A stretch of DNA of 64,000 nucleotides from Adineta vaga (Eukaryota > Rotifera), in assembly GCA_021613535.1 (NCBI GenBank), contig CP075492.1, forward strand, positions 5,270,001 to 5,334,000. Reading direction: 5' to 3'. Made by a program: the position numbers and the translations under genes. The number at the start of each line of letters is the position of its first letter. The first letter of the stretch is position 1. The notes under the pieces are model-generated. The model was not told where the DNA came from. It searched no databases and saw nothing but the letters and a program-made list of their open reading frames with translations. This document shows, piece after piece, positions 44,693 to 57,857 of the stretch.

Positions 44693-46808
44693 ATGGATTA
44701 TTATCGATTAGACTGGGAAGACAAACCATTTATTATTGGTGATTTGTATGATTTGATCGATAGAAATAGGCCAAAAGAACTTGATACGTATTTGCGAGAT
44801 AAACCCTATGCCCAATTGTCTCTAACAGTAGTGGAAGAACGAAATGATGAAGAAATCAGTCTACTTATTTTAGCAACTCTTTATGGCTATGTCGATATAG
44901 TACGTATACTACTCAATTACAATTCAACAAACGAGCAGGTAGAATTGAAAGGATGTGTTTATAGTATTGATGGAGACTTTGTGAAGGATGCAACTGCATT
45001 ATGGTGCGCTCTTCATCACGGTCACTATGATATAGCCCGTATTTTAATTGAAGTTGGTCTGGCCGATGTGAATTATGGTCCATATGGACCATTATTAATT
45101 GATGCGATTGATACGAAACAGCATAGTATTGTTCAATTTCTAGTCGAAAATGATTATGCTGATATTAATCTTACTGTAAATTCTAATGATGAGAAAGAAA
45201 GTTGTCTTATGATAGCTGTACGCTGTGGAGATATAAAAACAGTAGTATATCTTTGCACTAAAGGTGCGAAGGTTGGTTATCGAACTCCACTGACACAAAA
45301 TAGTGCAATGAGTTACGCTGCAGAACATGGTTTTATGGATGTGGTACAGTATTTGTATGTAAAAGGTGCTTCTCCCACGAATGAAAATCGTTTAAAAAAG
45401 ACTCCATTATTATTAGCTACTGAAAATGGTCATCTACAAGTAATCAATTTTCTGCTTCAATTCGATCATACAGAGTCAACTATGAATGAACTTGAATTAA
45501 TAGCGTCTAAGTTCATCATGACCGATCAGGGTGTTTGGTGTGCAGATGTAGAAAATGGTGTGAAATTATTTCGACAATTATTGAAACAACGCATTCTCTA
45601 CAATATACCAAAAAATATTGCAGAACCCATTGCTGTATACGAATTTCAACAAGAGTGTCAAACAGTTGATGAACTGGATCAAATCCAGCAAAATGACAGT
45701 CTATCATTATATCGCCAAGGATTACTTATTAGAGAACGAATTCTTTTACCTCGTAAAGATCCTACATTACTTGAACCATTGCTTGAACAAAATATCGAAT
45801 TAATTGAAGATGGTATATATTACTTTGCACTTACTCTGTGTCATCATATCTTTGATCTACAACAATCAATGGAACTTGATGTTAAACTTGATGATTTTAT
45901 TTTAATTTTTTGTCAAATGCTTAATGACGATGTATTCATTCCTGGAGATGAATTCTTGAAAGCATGTCGTTTAGTTTTCACACCATCTCAACGACAATCT
46001 AATGATGATTGCCTAAGGAATACACTTCATCTTGTCACTATTGCAGTCGAAGTAAGCAACAAATGATTGTAAATCATACGACATTATTGACACTTTATAG
46101 GTTCTCAGACAGTCCATGTTGGACAGTACAGATCGAAAATTAATCGTTCATTGGATGATAGAGGTCTTTCGACAACAATGGACAACAAGTACTGGACAAA
46201 CATTATTACATCTTAGTGTTGATAGTGAAATTTATCAAGAAATCAGATATAAACCACTAGCGATCAGAAAAATTCTTATGTAAGTAACTATACTGAATGT
46301 AAAAAAGTATATCTTACACTGAATTCTATTTTCGTCGTTTAGTTATCCAAATATACATACTGTTCGACTTCTGTTAATTTATGGTCAACCATGGATTGAT
46401 TTAAATGCTGTCGAGCTAGTAAAATATGATACTGCTCTGCATATAATCTCTCGACATTGGAATCTTTTTGAAAATAACGTAAATTCCTCAGCAATTGTGG
46501 AAATGTTGATCAATTCAGGAGCACATGTGGATTGTGTCAATAGAGATAATCAAACACCACTGAATGGAGCTATGGATACTGACATATGCACACTTCTCAA
46601 GTCAAAACAAATACCACCTCGATTGAAATGTCTTTGTGCACGTCTAGTTAATGAAGAAAATCTCCTCGATAGTCATCTTTCACAGCAAGTTGGAAATGCA
46701 TTGATTAAATTCGTACAATTACATGGTGGGTTAACAACCAACAATCATTATTCGAGTGATTTGCAATATGAAAGGAGTTATTTTTCTGACGACTACATAT
46801 CTGATTAA
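44693..46808 (+). CDS. FEM1-like ankyrin-repeat substrate receptor of a CUL2 ubiquitin ligase
   Basis: Exons 44693-46051, 46101-46279 and 46343-46808 keep phase and give 667 residues. The N-terminal half has six or so ankyrin repeats (YGYVDIVRILLNYN, HGHYDIARILIEVGLADVN, HGFMDVVQYLYVKGASP, NGHLQVINFLLQF). The middle has the FEM1 hallmark ECQTVDELDQIQ followed by SLYRQGLLIRERILLP, a TPR-like region. Near the C-terminus RLKCLCARLV matches the VHL-box that binds elongin B/C. FEM1 proteins recruit substrates with C-terminal degrons to CUL2-RING ligase. Length and order fit the family (about 620-670 residues). It is more divergent than typical animal FEM1 in the first ankyrin repeats. The start ATG is the first in the frame. 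Confidence 0.85.
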
Positions 46809-47213
46809 TATCTACCTAATGATGTCAGTTATATTTTGTTTTTGTTTATTTTAAATATCACATTATTATAAATACAATAACTTGTCTTAATATAGATAAA
46901 TTACGAGAACTTTTTTTAGCTAATATTTTTATTCGAATATGTATTACATTTTGTGTTGTATTTTCGAGCATTAGCAGTTTTGAAACATCGTTTAGATAGT
47001 TACCAAAAACAGTTTCCTTTTCATAAATCATCTGCTTGCTATTCCGATTGTTCACGTAAAAGTATAATGTATGTTCTTTATTTTGTTGTAAGCCAGTTGT
47101 GACTATCGTGAAAATCTCGATCATCAAAGGAATTCAAGTTGAAAGGCAAAGTTTTATGCATATATAAATTATTTAGTGCTGTCTATAACAAATATATGAG
47201 TTTAGTTACGTGA
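46809..47213. other. Intergenic region between convergent genes
   Basis: About 400 bases. A minus-strand frame at 46858-47127 gives 89 codons without recognisable features and is probably chance. Nothing else seen. Confidence 0.5.
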
Positions 47214-48266
47214 TTATAGGAAAATTTGAATAAAATTTATTTTTGATTTTGCTATTTTTCCAAGTTTAGTTTTTCCCGATTCCGATAGATTGCAATCATT
47301 TAACCAGAATTTCTGCAATGATTGATTACTTTCGAACATTTTCATAAGACAAGGAATGCTTGAATCTGTTATAAACTCATTTCCAGAAAATGATAGTGCT
47401 TGAAGAGTTCTATTTCGAATTTGAAGTACATTCGCCAGTGTTCCAACTCCTTGATCACTTATTCGATTTCTTGCCAATGTTAAATGAGTCATAGTTGTAT
47501 TCGTTTTTAACATGTGTGAAAGGTATTTTGCACCATCATCTGATATATTATTATCGGATAGATCAAGTTTTTTTAGTTGATTTCTCTGAAATGGAAGTTC
47601 ATTGCTCAACATTTGAACACCTATATCACCTATGCGATTATTCCAAAGAGATAATTGTTCTAATGTTTGATTGCAAGTTAAAGCAGGAGCCAATACTGAA
47701 GCACCCTTTGATGTTATTTCACCATGACAGAGTCGCAGCATTTTACATTGTGCCTTCTTAATACCTTCACAGACGACGATATTCATATCATCATCAGTTA
47801 TCTTATATCCAGTAAAATCGATCGTTGATTGGTTTTCGCATCCAGCGATAATCAATTCTTGTCTTTCATTTTTAAATTGAACTGATTGCTGCTGATGAGA
47901 TTCTGGTGCTGGTTGATGACGAGAATGTCGTATATACGCTAATAACATGTGTAAACAAAGACTAGCGAACATAGTCCAAACAACAGCGCGAAGAATGGCA
48001 GAGAAATTTGTGAGATAAAGAAGAATACCAAGTGCAATAGCAGCAGCGAGTCCCAAAACTGCATTTGTTAACATAGATGATGTATGATTAACTTGATGGG
48101 TAATTATACGAAGAGAATCTACGCATTGATTCCCAATGTTAGTTAGAGTACCGGATGCATCATCTCGAAGATTGTTGATCGTATTTGTAACTGTGACAAG
48201 AGTTGAAGATATATTTTCTGCTACTCCATCAACACGTTCTTGTATCGTAGTTACAGTACCACCCAT
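47214..48266 (-). CDS. Membrane protein with ribonuclease-inhibitor-type leucine-rich repeats
   Basis: Single-exon, 350 residues. It starts MGGTVTTIQERV, which fits weakly for N-myristoylation. A heptad-like N-terminal region to about residue 65 (VAENISSTLVTVTNTINNL) is followed by two adjacent hydrophobic segments (NAVLGLAAAIALGILLYLT and AVVWTMFASLCLHMLLAYI), likely a membrane hairpin. After a Gln-rich linker come six or so RI-type LRRs, for example LKKLDLSDNNISDDGAKYLSHM and MTHLTLARNRISDQGVGTLA. These repeats resemble those of NLRC proteins and bind other proteins; with a hairpin anchor the LRR part would face the cytosol. Function unknown. Confidence 0.8.
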   Translation of the reverse strand: MGGTVTTIQERVDGVAENISSTLVTVTNTINNLRDDASGTLTNIGNQCVDSLRIITHQVNHTSSMLTNAVLGLAAAIALGILLYLTNFSAILRAVVWTMFASLCLHMLLAYIRHSRHQPAPESHQQQSVQFKNERQELIIAGCENQSTIDFTGYKITDDDMNIVVCEGIKKAQCKMLRLCHGEITSKGASVLAPALTCNQTLEQLSLWNNRIGDIGVQMLSNELPFQRNQLKKLDLSDNNISDDGAKYLSHMLKTNTTMTHLTLARNRISDQGVGTLANVLQIRNRTLQALSFSGNEFITDSSIPCLMKMFESNQSLQKFWLNDCNLSESGKTKLGKIAKSKINFIQIFL

Positions 48267-48722
48267 ATGATGATTTTATTTTGAAAATGAAAAAAATAAA
48301 TCTTATTCGTTTCTTTAGTAATCTACGAATGACGACGAACGAGCACGTGGATTTATTCTTTTAACAGCAATTCAAACTTCTTTTCTGTTCTAAAAATATG
48401 CCAATACTACAATCATAAAAACAGAACGAAATGAAAAACAGATCGACTTCTACGTTAGCCGGGGTGGGTATGGGTTGGACAGATCAGATTAAGACGTTGC
48501 GTTGGTCATCACAGGAACTATAGTTGATTGAAATAGAATTGATAACGTTCAACGAAAGTAAAATATTCATAAGAGTATGTAAGCAATGTAGTTGAACGAC
48601 ATCCTTTTTTTCCTTATAATTTACTTGTGCAACATAAACTAAATGAAAGGAAAATATTACAAAGAACATGTTTTATTCAGAATGGTGTGAATTGATGAAT
48701 ACAACAAATAACACTAGAATTG
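48267..48722. other. Intergenic region
   Basis: About 450 bases. A GGGTGGGTATGGG stretch near 48467 stands out in the AT-rich background but is not repeated. No gene seen. Confidence 0.5.
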
Positions 48723-49145
48723 TTACATGAAAAATTTTGAATTGAGTCTAATAAATGCATATTCAAATACATCTCGACAACCATATATATTTGCTTCCTT
48801 ATGAAAAATAGCATAATTACTATGGCGAAATTCAATTTCACTGGTATTCGGCTTTTTGAGATGAATTTCTAGAAGGATTCGACGTATATAAGGCAGTTTT
48901 TTTAATGGAATATTGTCATTTTGGTAGGATGATCTGTTCATGTGAGAAATTAATTCTTCAAACAATTGAAACTCACTACCTTCAACATGATCTCGACCAT
49001 CACCCAAATAAGTTCGATGGAAAGTACATAGATTGACCGGACAAGTAAATAAGTTTTTATCGAACGTATGTATCTCACTTTCTGGTAATTCTTCTTTGAT
49101 TGCTTTTTCGAAATCGAAGTTGTTATTTGAACCAAATGAGTACAC
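48723..49145 (-). pseudogene. Fragment of a METTL24/Methyltransf_24-type methyltransferase
   Basis: The frame has VYSFGSNNNFDFEKAI (start of the SAM-binding fold), EIHTFDKNLFTCP, FHRTYLGDGR, then directly VEGSEFQLFEEL, PYIRRILLEIHL, and the C-terminal NYAIFHKEANIYGCRDVFEYAFIRLNSKF. In the family about 25 residues, including the strand before VEGSE, separate GDGR from D-VEGSE; here they are missing in frame. The N-terminal part is absent: an in-frame stop lies just upstream, near 49190, and no ATG fits. Family members are secretory-pathway or uncharacterised methyltransferases. I read it as a truncated, internally deleted copy. Confidence 0.62.
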
Positions 49146-50089
49146 AATTGTATCGTGGTTTGCTATTGGCTTTGAATTTATATAGTGAGTTTAACTGAAA
49201 TGAGTATAGCAATAGTGATAATTAGTACTTTTTTCGTCAGCCGACTGTATATCCAGTTGAAGTATGACATTAAAAATTCAACCAATAATGTGCGGACTTA
49301 TCATAGTTGATTAAATAAAACTTTCGTAGTGTAATTCTGCAGTCCAATACAATAACTTATGATCTTTGAAGAAATACTCGATATCTACACGTAGACGCTG
49401 TACGTTTCGATGTTTAAGAAACTCTTTTTATTTTTTGAGTGAATGGTTCCAAAATCCTTTAACCTGAAAGAATAACAATTCTTTTAAGATGTGAAAGTAT
49501 GTGCTCTGACGAATCAGAAGCGTTTACTTGTTTGTATATTTCTTCTTCCCTTCAGTATATAAGCGAAGAATGAAAACGTTTTTGAGTTTTCTTGCACAAA
49601 AACTTATTTATGTATATTTTTATCGATTCTATGATTTTTTTAATCTATTTTTTCTCAAAATAAATTTGCATGCTTAAAAATATTGTTTGAGAATCATACT
49701 TCAAGAACAAAAACAGCAGTTTACTTTTGAAGCGAAATAATGTTAATAATATACGCCCTCAAGATAAAAGAATTTCTTGATTACGATCATTCAATATGTG
49801 TCATAAATGAGTGTGACTTGAATAAAATCAACAGCAGTTCTATATAAATTCGAGATATTTCTGATTGAAGTCACCTATGCATACAAAATAGGATCTAACA
49901 GACTGATATCGTCCAATAGCTTCTTATCTACCAATAAAAATTAATCCATCCAAATCAACAACTCCTTTCGTTTTAATCAATGACATTAATAAACGTAATT
50001 GGAAATATTAGTATTCGTCAAACATGAGTATTCAGTGACGCGAATGCATAAGAAAACTGTTAAAAACTTCTCTCTATGCAGTGTGAACA
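49146..50089. other. Intergenic region, about 940 bases
   Basis: AT-rich spacer between two minus-strand genes. Nothing recognisable seen. Confidence 0.5.
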
Positions 50090-53000
50090 CTACTGAAAGA
50101 TATTCAAAAAACAATCTTTTCTGAGAAATAATATTAATCTCTTTTCTTGAACCTGAATTGCTCGTTGAAAATCTTCGTCAATGTCATTCTCCGTTATAGG
50201 CCCATATCCATTCGTTGTTAACGATGTTCTGCTTTCGATACAACTGAGGTTCGATACATGTTTAATAATTTCATAGATACGATAGCAATTGGTTGAATTA
50301 TCATCATTTAACAAGTCTCTAAGTATGACTGTTATATATTGGTGTATTTCTGATAAACTGATCACATGAGCCTGAGCAAGTTGTATCAATGATCTTAATA
50401 TAGCTTCAAAAAAATAAAATTTTGTATTATATGCATTTGGACCAAGTTGTTGAAACAATTTTTCGACAACACTTCGATCTGATACTTCTTTTATATCTTC
50501 AATATATTGCCAAATTCTATTAAGCATCGTATCGGTAATCCATGTCAACATCTCAACAAGTTCAAGTGTAAATACACCAAATGAAGCGTAAAGACCGATT
50601 ATTGTGCCAGAATATGATGCTCCTGTGAGGAAGTATTGATAGAGTAGTCTTTTAAAATTTTCTTCACCAAAATAGCTTCTTCGAATAGTATCACGGAATT
50701 CGTTGAAGTCTCCAGTGCTGAAATAACTTACTATAAAAATGTAATCAGGGGTAGGATCAGAAAGATACTTAGTGGTACAGTCGCTGCATAAATAGTTATA
50801 TAGGTCTTGAACAAATTTGTCATGAAGTTCAATAGCATGTGTTTTTATATAAGCAACAATGTCTTTCGTATTATCATTGTCCAATGCATAATGTTTCTTT
50901 TGATATAACAATTTTTCCAACATAAACTTGTATTGTTTATCAGGTGTTAAATTACATTTATTTTTGAACCAATCTAATATTGTGTTGAGCGTGAAAGATG
51001 GTTGTTCTGCAATAATTAAACAGAATGCAGATCGAACAGAAATCGTCTCTGATGGTGACGTTTCGAAGAGATTTTTCAAGTTATTTTGTATTTTGTCTGA
51101 AATGTTGTAACTTGTTTTAGTTTTCTTTGATCGAATCAAATAATTTCCATAAGCTAATAAGCAGATAGCTAGATTATCTTCGGAGTAAATATCAAAAGAT
51201 CCAATGATGTTTTCTAAACGAGAAATCGGATCGATATTTAAATGATTATAACATTCAGAAGATCGATGATTATGTGTTAATGCATGGTTAAAACCATTAA
51301 GAGCTGCTTTTTGAATTTGTTGAGATCGTTGATCTGAAAGACATGCAAGACTATATCTATATAGTTCTTGACAACATTTTTCGTCTTTATCATTCCAAAT
51401 TTCATTCTGAATAATCCATTTAATCAGAGTTGCCACATATTTTTCTTGGCCATTATTTTGAATTTTATTTTCTTCGTCAATAAGTACATGAAGATGCTCA
51501 AGCAAATAAAGTTGCAATTCTTGTGAAATACGATTGATCAATGATAATAATGAATATGTTGAAAATTCTGATGAGTTATCGATGTCCGAGATTATTTGTT
51601 CAATTTCTAAACTAAGAATTAATTGGAAGATGCTTTTGTGAATAATACAAATAGAAATTTGCGAAAGATAATAAACATGGTACTTCAGCTTAATCAAGAT
51701 TAGACGAAGAACAGTTATGTCTATCGAGTCTGTCGTAAATAAGCGTTCTACGAGTGATTTCAAATGAAATCTTTTGTCGGTATAAAAAATTTCTACAATA
51801 AGATCGATTAGATTAGTTTGTTTTGAACCTTCAATAACTAACTGTAATGCGGCATAATGTGAAAAAAATCGCAACGTTTCATCATTTCGATAGCAGAGCC
51901 ATTTTTCAATCACAGGTAAAGCATTTCTTTCTACCATTAAGCATCGAGCTATATCATCAATAATTTCATATATTGCAGCTTTGTTTGAATCTTGTACATA
52001 GATCGTAATCCATGTTGCAACTTTAAAAGTAATAAGGCTCTGGTTCCGTGATGTATTTCTCCATAATTGTTTCCATTGTTTCAAATACCACATTTTATTT
52101 TTGATCTTCATACAACTATTTATTTTGAAATATTGACTATCGAAAGCCAACTCGGTTAAATACATTATCGATAGAAGAATGGGATTTCCGACCCAACATT
52201 CTGTTTGCGTGAAATACCGACAAAATGCGGATGAATTGAATCGAAATAGTTCAGACAAATTTAGTTGTGTGTGTTTGATAAATTTCAATAAATGATTCGA
52301 AATATTTGAGATATTTAGTTGCTGCAATGCAATAAATGCTGCTTCTTGAGCTGGACTTGTTTCAGATGTTGACATTGTGTTTAATTTTTCACCAATAACA
52401 TCACCCATCTGTTGAAATTGAATTGGACAAATTTCATGTGCGTTGTAACATCGAATATATAATAGAGTCGATGTTAACAATGGAAGAGTTGGTAAGACAG
52501 ACTGTAGTAGATAAATCATTTCATGTCTTACTTCATCTCGTTGTTGTTTGTCGAAGACTAAAGGATCTTGCATATCTGTGATGATACTCAATCCAATAAT
52601 TCGTAGAATTGTATCAGATATATGCATTATAGCAGAACGCACCTCTTCACTATCGATTATGGAGAGACATCGAAGTTTATTAGAGTGATTCGCACGTGAT
52701 CGAAAAATTCGTGCAAGAGAACATGAGGCAGTTAGTAGTTGTATATCTTTCTCTTGATTTTCTAATAAGTTGTTAACATTATGAATACGTTGACGTTCGA
52801 CACTTATGTATGAGTCATAATCTTCGATATTGCAAGTAGAAAATCTATAACTTAACATTAAAGCATAGTTCTCTAACATGTAGATTTCAAATTTTGCTTG
52901 CAATGTTTTTAAAGTAAGATTATAATATAAATCATAAGTAGTCATCTCTTCTAAGAGTAGCAAGCATTGCAAAAAGAGTACAACTAACGGCATGGAATCT

Positions 53001-56000
53001 TTTTTATCTTCTACATCAACACTCATGAAATAGTATAACTTTTGTAGGGATTGCGGTAGAAACATTAATAGAAAGTATGGTTGATCTTGTAATAGTTGCA
53101 TAGGATAAATACGATTGCCAAGTTGAGAGTATTTGTTTTCGATACAAAAGCTAAATTCCGGTTGACATCCCAAGTACGGACTAATATTATTGGTAAGCAA
53201 AATATCTGAAGTGAATGAGTTCAATGAACAACGATAGCAAAGTTTATGTACTGCTGCTGCACATGCGATAGAAATTGATATTCGTTCTCTATCTGATAAA
53301 GAAGTTTGTAATAAAAATAACTTAATAATAGATTCAATATCAGCTGACATTAGAGAAGATGTGTCAAAAGTATCATATTTGAGATCTATAATTTCAAATG
53401 GTTGTTTCAAGTAGAACCAGGTCCTTTTCAGCCGAGTAAACGCAAGTGATAATGCTTGATAATCACCATACTTTTTATAAATTGATGATTCCGATAAGCC
53501 TTTCAAACAAACTAAAGTAACAAAGGCATCGACAAGATCGATTGAAGTATCAGACGACAAGGCATTCTCTACAATACTTTCATATTCTTTGATTAGTAAT
53601 TGTAATTTAGTTGAATGTGATTCTTTATTATTAGCAAGATATTTAATTATGGATGGTATAACTGATGATTGGCGATGAATATATTTTGTTGAAAAATTAA
53701 TCTTTACCTCCAACTCTTGGGTGTCAAAACATATTCCACCACAAATTGAAATAATGATAGAAAGTATTACTGGATGCAAGTCAGACGCATTAATGCCATG
53801 TAACGAAAGATAAGCGGACAATTCATTATTGAAAAGATCAATAGGTACATGTTCTGACATGATTGTGGTTCGGAATAGTTGATCAATGATAAATTCATTC
53901 AATGTATTAATGTGATAAAAAGTCGACAATTTTTGATAGATGAGATTTATCATTGCTTCGAATTGGTTTATATTCGCATGTGATGCTTTATTGAGTTCAA
54001 TACGTAAACATTTACAAAACGTGAAAAGACGTTTATGATCAGTTTTTATATTTAATTCCATCCATTCTATGATGATATCGTTCGATAATTTACATAAATT
54101 CGGTATTAAATAGGTTTCAGAAATTGGACTATAAGGATGATCTATCAAACAGTTGAATGCAGCGAACACAACTGATTGTGAAGGTAACGTGTGTACATAA
54201 TTAATTGCATCGCAAAAAAAGAAGCGGTCCCAATGGAAACACATATATTTTGCTTGAAATAAATAATAAATTACAGAATTGATTATAATCATCGAATGAC
54301 CATTTCCAACTGATCCATTCGAGAGTCATTCTAAGTGATTCACGAAAGCGTGGATTAATACCAAATGAAAGAATATGTTTAACCAATTCTTCTATCGAAT
54401 AATTAACTGATACGAAATACTGTGATACAAAATATTCTTGAAATGATAAATGAAGAAAACCAAATGCATTTAAACCTCGTTCATCAACAATACCATTATT
54501 CGTCTTCAATAAATTAATTAAGTGAGCTGCAGTTGCTTGCAATTCTTTACGCTTGTTTGAATAACTTAGTTGCCGTAAAGATACACAACAAAGATGTTCT
54601 AGATCGAATGTATCGATAAGACCGGAAGGTGATTGTAAATGGAGATAAGTGGCAAGATTGATTAGAAAATGATATAACACATTTTTTGAAATCTTTAAAC
54701 TTTTAAATTCTTCACTGTTGAATGCTATTTCAATTGCATAATTATATACTTGTACTCGAGATTTGAATTTAATTTCTTGTGATGTTTGGAGGATCATCAT
54801 AGAAATTAATGATAATAACGAAGGATTTGATAGTAATAATTGTGAACCATTTTCAAATAGTGTTTCTATCGAATTATTTTGTGTTTTCGTAATATTTTCA
54901 ATAGTTTTCAAGTCAATTTCAATTTCTTCATCAATCAGAATACGTACTACTGATTTTTGAATAAGACTTGTCCATTCTTTTACAAATTTCTTTGCATCAT
55001 TATGCTTCAACAAAGACAACGAATAATGATGAGCTGATAAATTGGCAAAAGGACATAAATGGAAACCTACAATACGGCTGGTGACAAGTATCTGGTTACC
55101 ACCAGACATACTTGGTGGTTCTGTCTCAATAATTAGACTCTGCCAATGCTCCGATAACTTTTCAAAGATTCCATCGTCCGACGGTAAAATAAAATCAGAA
55201 CCAAACACATACTCATTCATAAAATTACTAACAAGATCAACGATTTCTTTTCTTTTTTGAATATCGGGAATTTCATCGAGTCCATCTAAAAGAATTAAAG
55301 CATGTCCATGATGAATCAATTCTCGTAGCACACTTTCATTGTCATCACAGGTATATGGTTGTGAGAACCATGTATGTTTGCCAATGTAATCAATTAATGT
55401 TTTGTTACGATTCTGTTCGAGCCATGAAGCAAATTCTCCAATTCGAATTAAAATAGGAATACGCACTATAATTCCCCGATTATTTTCGAAAATTACTTCT
55501 TCTTGATGACTATAGGCTGCCTCCGCAAAACAGCATGCAATCCATCGGAGAATACTCGTTTTAGAACTTCCTGGATCACCTAAGATTATTAACCATCGTT
55601 TTGATTGCATTGCACTAAACAGAGTCACTTTCGATTGAGTCTGATTAAATCGTGGTTCAGCAGACGGTATAAAGCTATTGAAACTGTTATTAATTCGCTT
55701 TTGTGAATTAGTATACTTGAAGAATTCTTGTTGAATATCGCTCAGCAACCGACCCGAACAATTCAGTGGTATTTCAACGTGCTTCAATTTTTGATCTAAA
55801 TTTTGTTGCTTTTCTTGAATTAATTCAGATTGTGTTAATCCAAAATTATCATTAAGAAAGCGATCTAGATCTGCTACTAACCCATGAATTTGTATTTTGG
55901 AATGAAAACAAATACAATTCTCTAGATATTCTTTAAAAAATAGTTCATGTTTGCCTAGTATCTCATTTAATTCTTTTCGCCTTCCAAAAATTTGTTGAAA

Positions 56001-56375
56001 CTTCATTTCGCGTTGTATTAACTTTTCTTCTAAGTTTATGCAGTCAAGAAACGTTTCTCGGACATTGTTTGTATGTGGTTTACCATATTCATTTTCCAGT
56101 ATGTAAAGTATATCATCATTCATATGATTCCAAAATGCTTCCTCAATCGACGAATTATAGTTCAGTAGTCGCTCTAATTGTCGAAAGAACAATTGAGCCA
56201 ACCGATTTGTCGATAAATCTAAGTTAAACAGTTGTTCAAAGAGGCTACAAATGTCATCTAATTTTGGATTGGTAACATCTTCAAATTCTGAAAGAGTAAT
56301 AAACAGATCGTCAATCGATTCGATTGCACGTTTAATAGTGTTCTTTATACTTAAATCAACATCCGATAATGACAT
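50090..56375 (-). CDS. Large NACHT NTPase with C-terminal HEAT-like solenoid (one frameshift)
   Basis: Two overlapping frames (56375-54201 and 54292-50090) form one protein of about 2,090 residues if one base is dropped from the run of seven A/T at 54215-54221. The N-terminal 225 or so residues are helical. The NACHT domain follows: P-loop GDPGSSKTS (Lys272), Walker B HALILLDGLDEIPD and sensor-like ILVTSRIVGF. Then come a winged-helix-like region (AFGFLHLSFQEYFVSQYF, a hallmark NACHT-NTPase motif) and about 1,400 residues of alpha-solenoid. NACHT proteins oligomerise with ATP as sensors of infection or stress; here a helical solenoid replaces LRR or WD40 sensors. No effector domain was recognised at the N-terminus. 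The start is the first ATG. Both sides of the frameshift are clean. Confidence 0.78.
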
Positions 56376-56865
56376 GATACATTAATAACTTTAAATAATC
56401 ATGCCTCTACAACAACAGTTACTTAAATACCATGCGAATGATTTCTTTTCTTTTCTTTTCTTTTCTCAATTCTCGTCAGAATTTAAACCTTGAAAATTGA
56501 TAGAACAGTAAAAAGAAAAATATGTATAAAAATAAACAGAAAAAAATAGTTAGTTCGTTTCTACGCTACGCTGAATGTGGGTATCAATTCGACGCAAGGA
56601 ATGAAAAAAAGCCAGATGGGCAATTATATTTCGTTGCTCGAGGACATATTATATTTAGTATCGATTCAAGTAATTTTTTATATGTTTTTAAATAAATATT
56701 TTCACATAATGTAACAATCTAGGACATGTCTAGTTAACCTGCGGCATTCTACCAATCATCGATTCATTAGCGCAGAATAATGTTGTTTTTTATTTCTAAT
56801 TTTTCACTATAAATAGCATGACTTTTTTTCATTAAAAAAATCATTTGATTCCAAATAACACTAGT
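56376..56865. other. Intergenic region between divergent genes
   Basis: About 490 bases, with promoters of the NACHT gene (-) and the calcium-sensor gene (+) expected. It contains the TTTTC repeat; nothing else seen. Confidence 0.55.
56442..56466. repeat. (TTTTC)5 microsatellite
   Basis: Pyrimidine-rich pentanucleotide repeat upstream of the NACHT gene start. Confidence 0.85.
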
Positions 56866-57857
56866 ATGGGTAACGACGCATTGAAAGGTCATTCAGCTAA
56901 ATTAGGCGATGGAGGTTCGTTTTTTAACTTATATTAAACTTTTCTAATTCTCATATATGAAAATGATTTATTTTATTAGAAATTGCTGCAATTAAAGCTA
57001 ATACAAAACTGAGTGAACAAGGTAAGAAAATGTATAGAATATAATCATTGTATGTAAACTTTCGTTCCATTGTATATTTAGAAATTCGAGAAATGTTTGA
57101 GGTAAGACACTTGATCTAGTAGCTTTTAAAATCCTATTTATCGTTTTTACTTGTGCGAAGGAATTTCAACATGGAGGTGGAGCAGGCGATGGAAAAATAA
57201 CTAAACAAGAATTTCAGAAATATTATAAAAAATCTGTTGGATCTGATGATAAAGATGGTATTTTAGCCGAGTATGTTTCCTAATATTTCTTATGTATTAT
57301 TTTTATGATGATGTTTATAGTCATACATTTGCTGCATTCGATGCTAATCATGATGGTTATATTAGTTTTACTGAATTTGCTTTGGCTATCATGGCACAAA
57401 ATAAAACCGATTTAGAAGGTATATTAGATTTTTCATTTGAAGTGTAAGTTTTGATTTTAATTTCTACAAGACAATGAATTATATAAATATTGAAACTTTA
57501 GAATGGATACATCAGGTGATGGACATCTTAATTTTGATGAATTGAAAAGTTATTTAGAAAAAGCGGTATGATCTTTTCTGTGAAGATAACAAAGAAAATA
57601 AATTATATGAGTTTTCTTTTTTTCAAGATGATATTAGCAGTTGGACCAGAAGAAGCAGCTGCAATTGACTCAAATCAAACTGCTACCAGTATTTTTAAAG
57701 AATTTGGTCTTAATAAAACACAAAAAATAAATAAACAACAATTTATTCAAGGGTAATTTGATGATAAAAACTGATCGTTTTCTTATAATTGAAGAATTTT
57801 TCTTGTAGATGTAAAAAGAACAAAGAACTTGCTGATATGTTTACTGGATCTGAATAA
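56866..57857 (+). CDS. Neuronal-calcium-sensor-like EF-hand protein
   Basis: Eight exons (56866-56914, 56980-57021, 57082-57101, 57161-57270, 57321-57443, 57502-57565, 57628-57752, 57809-57857) keep phase and give 193 residues, the usual family length. The start MGNDALKG is a typical N-myristoylation site. Four EF-hand units are visible. The first (FQHGGGAGDGKITKQEF) has a degenerate loop. The second (DANHDGYISFTEF) and third (DTSGDGHLNFDEL) have good calcium loops. The fourth (GLNKTQKINKQQF) is degenerate. Two working loops and a myristoyl group suggest a recoverin- or NCS-like calcium switch at membranes. The N-terminal helix pair is less conserved than in true NCS-1, so the exact subfamily is open. 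It is the most intron-rich gene in the window. Confidence 0.85.

Noticed and set aside
46858-47127. Minus-strand frame of 89 codons
   Set aside because: No motif and no exon partner; lies between convergent genes.
54230-54292. Intron of 22 or 58 bp joining the two NACHT frames
   Set aside because: It would remove residues that look like the conserved continuation; a one-base change in the A/T run explains the frames better.
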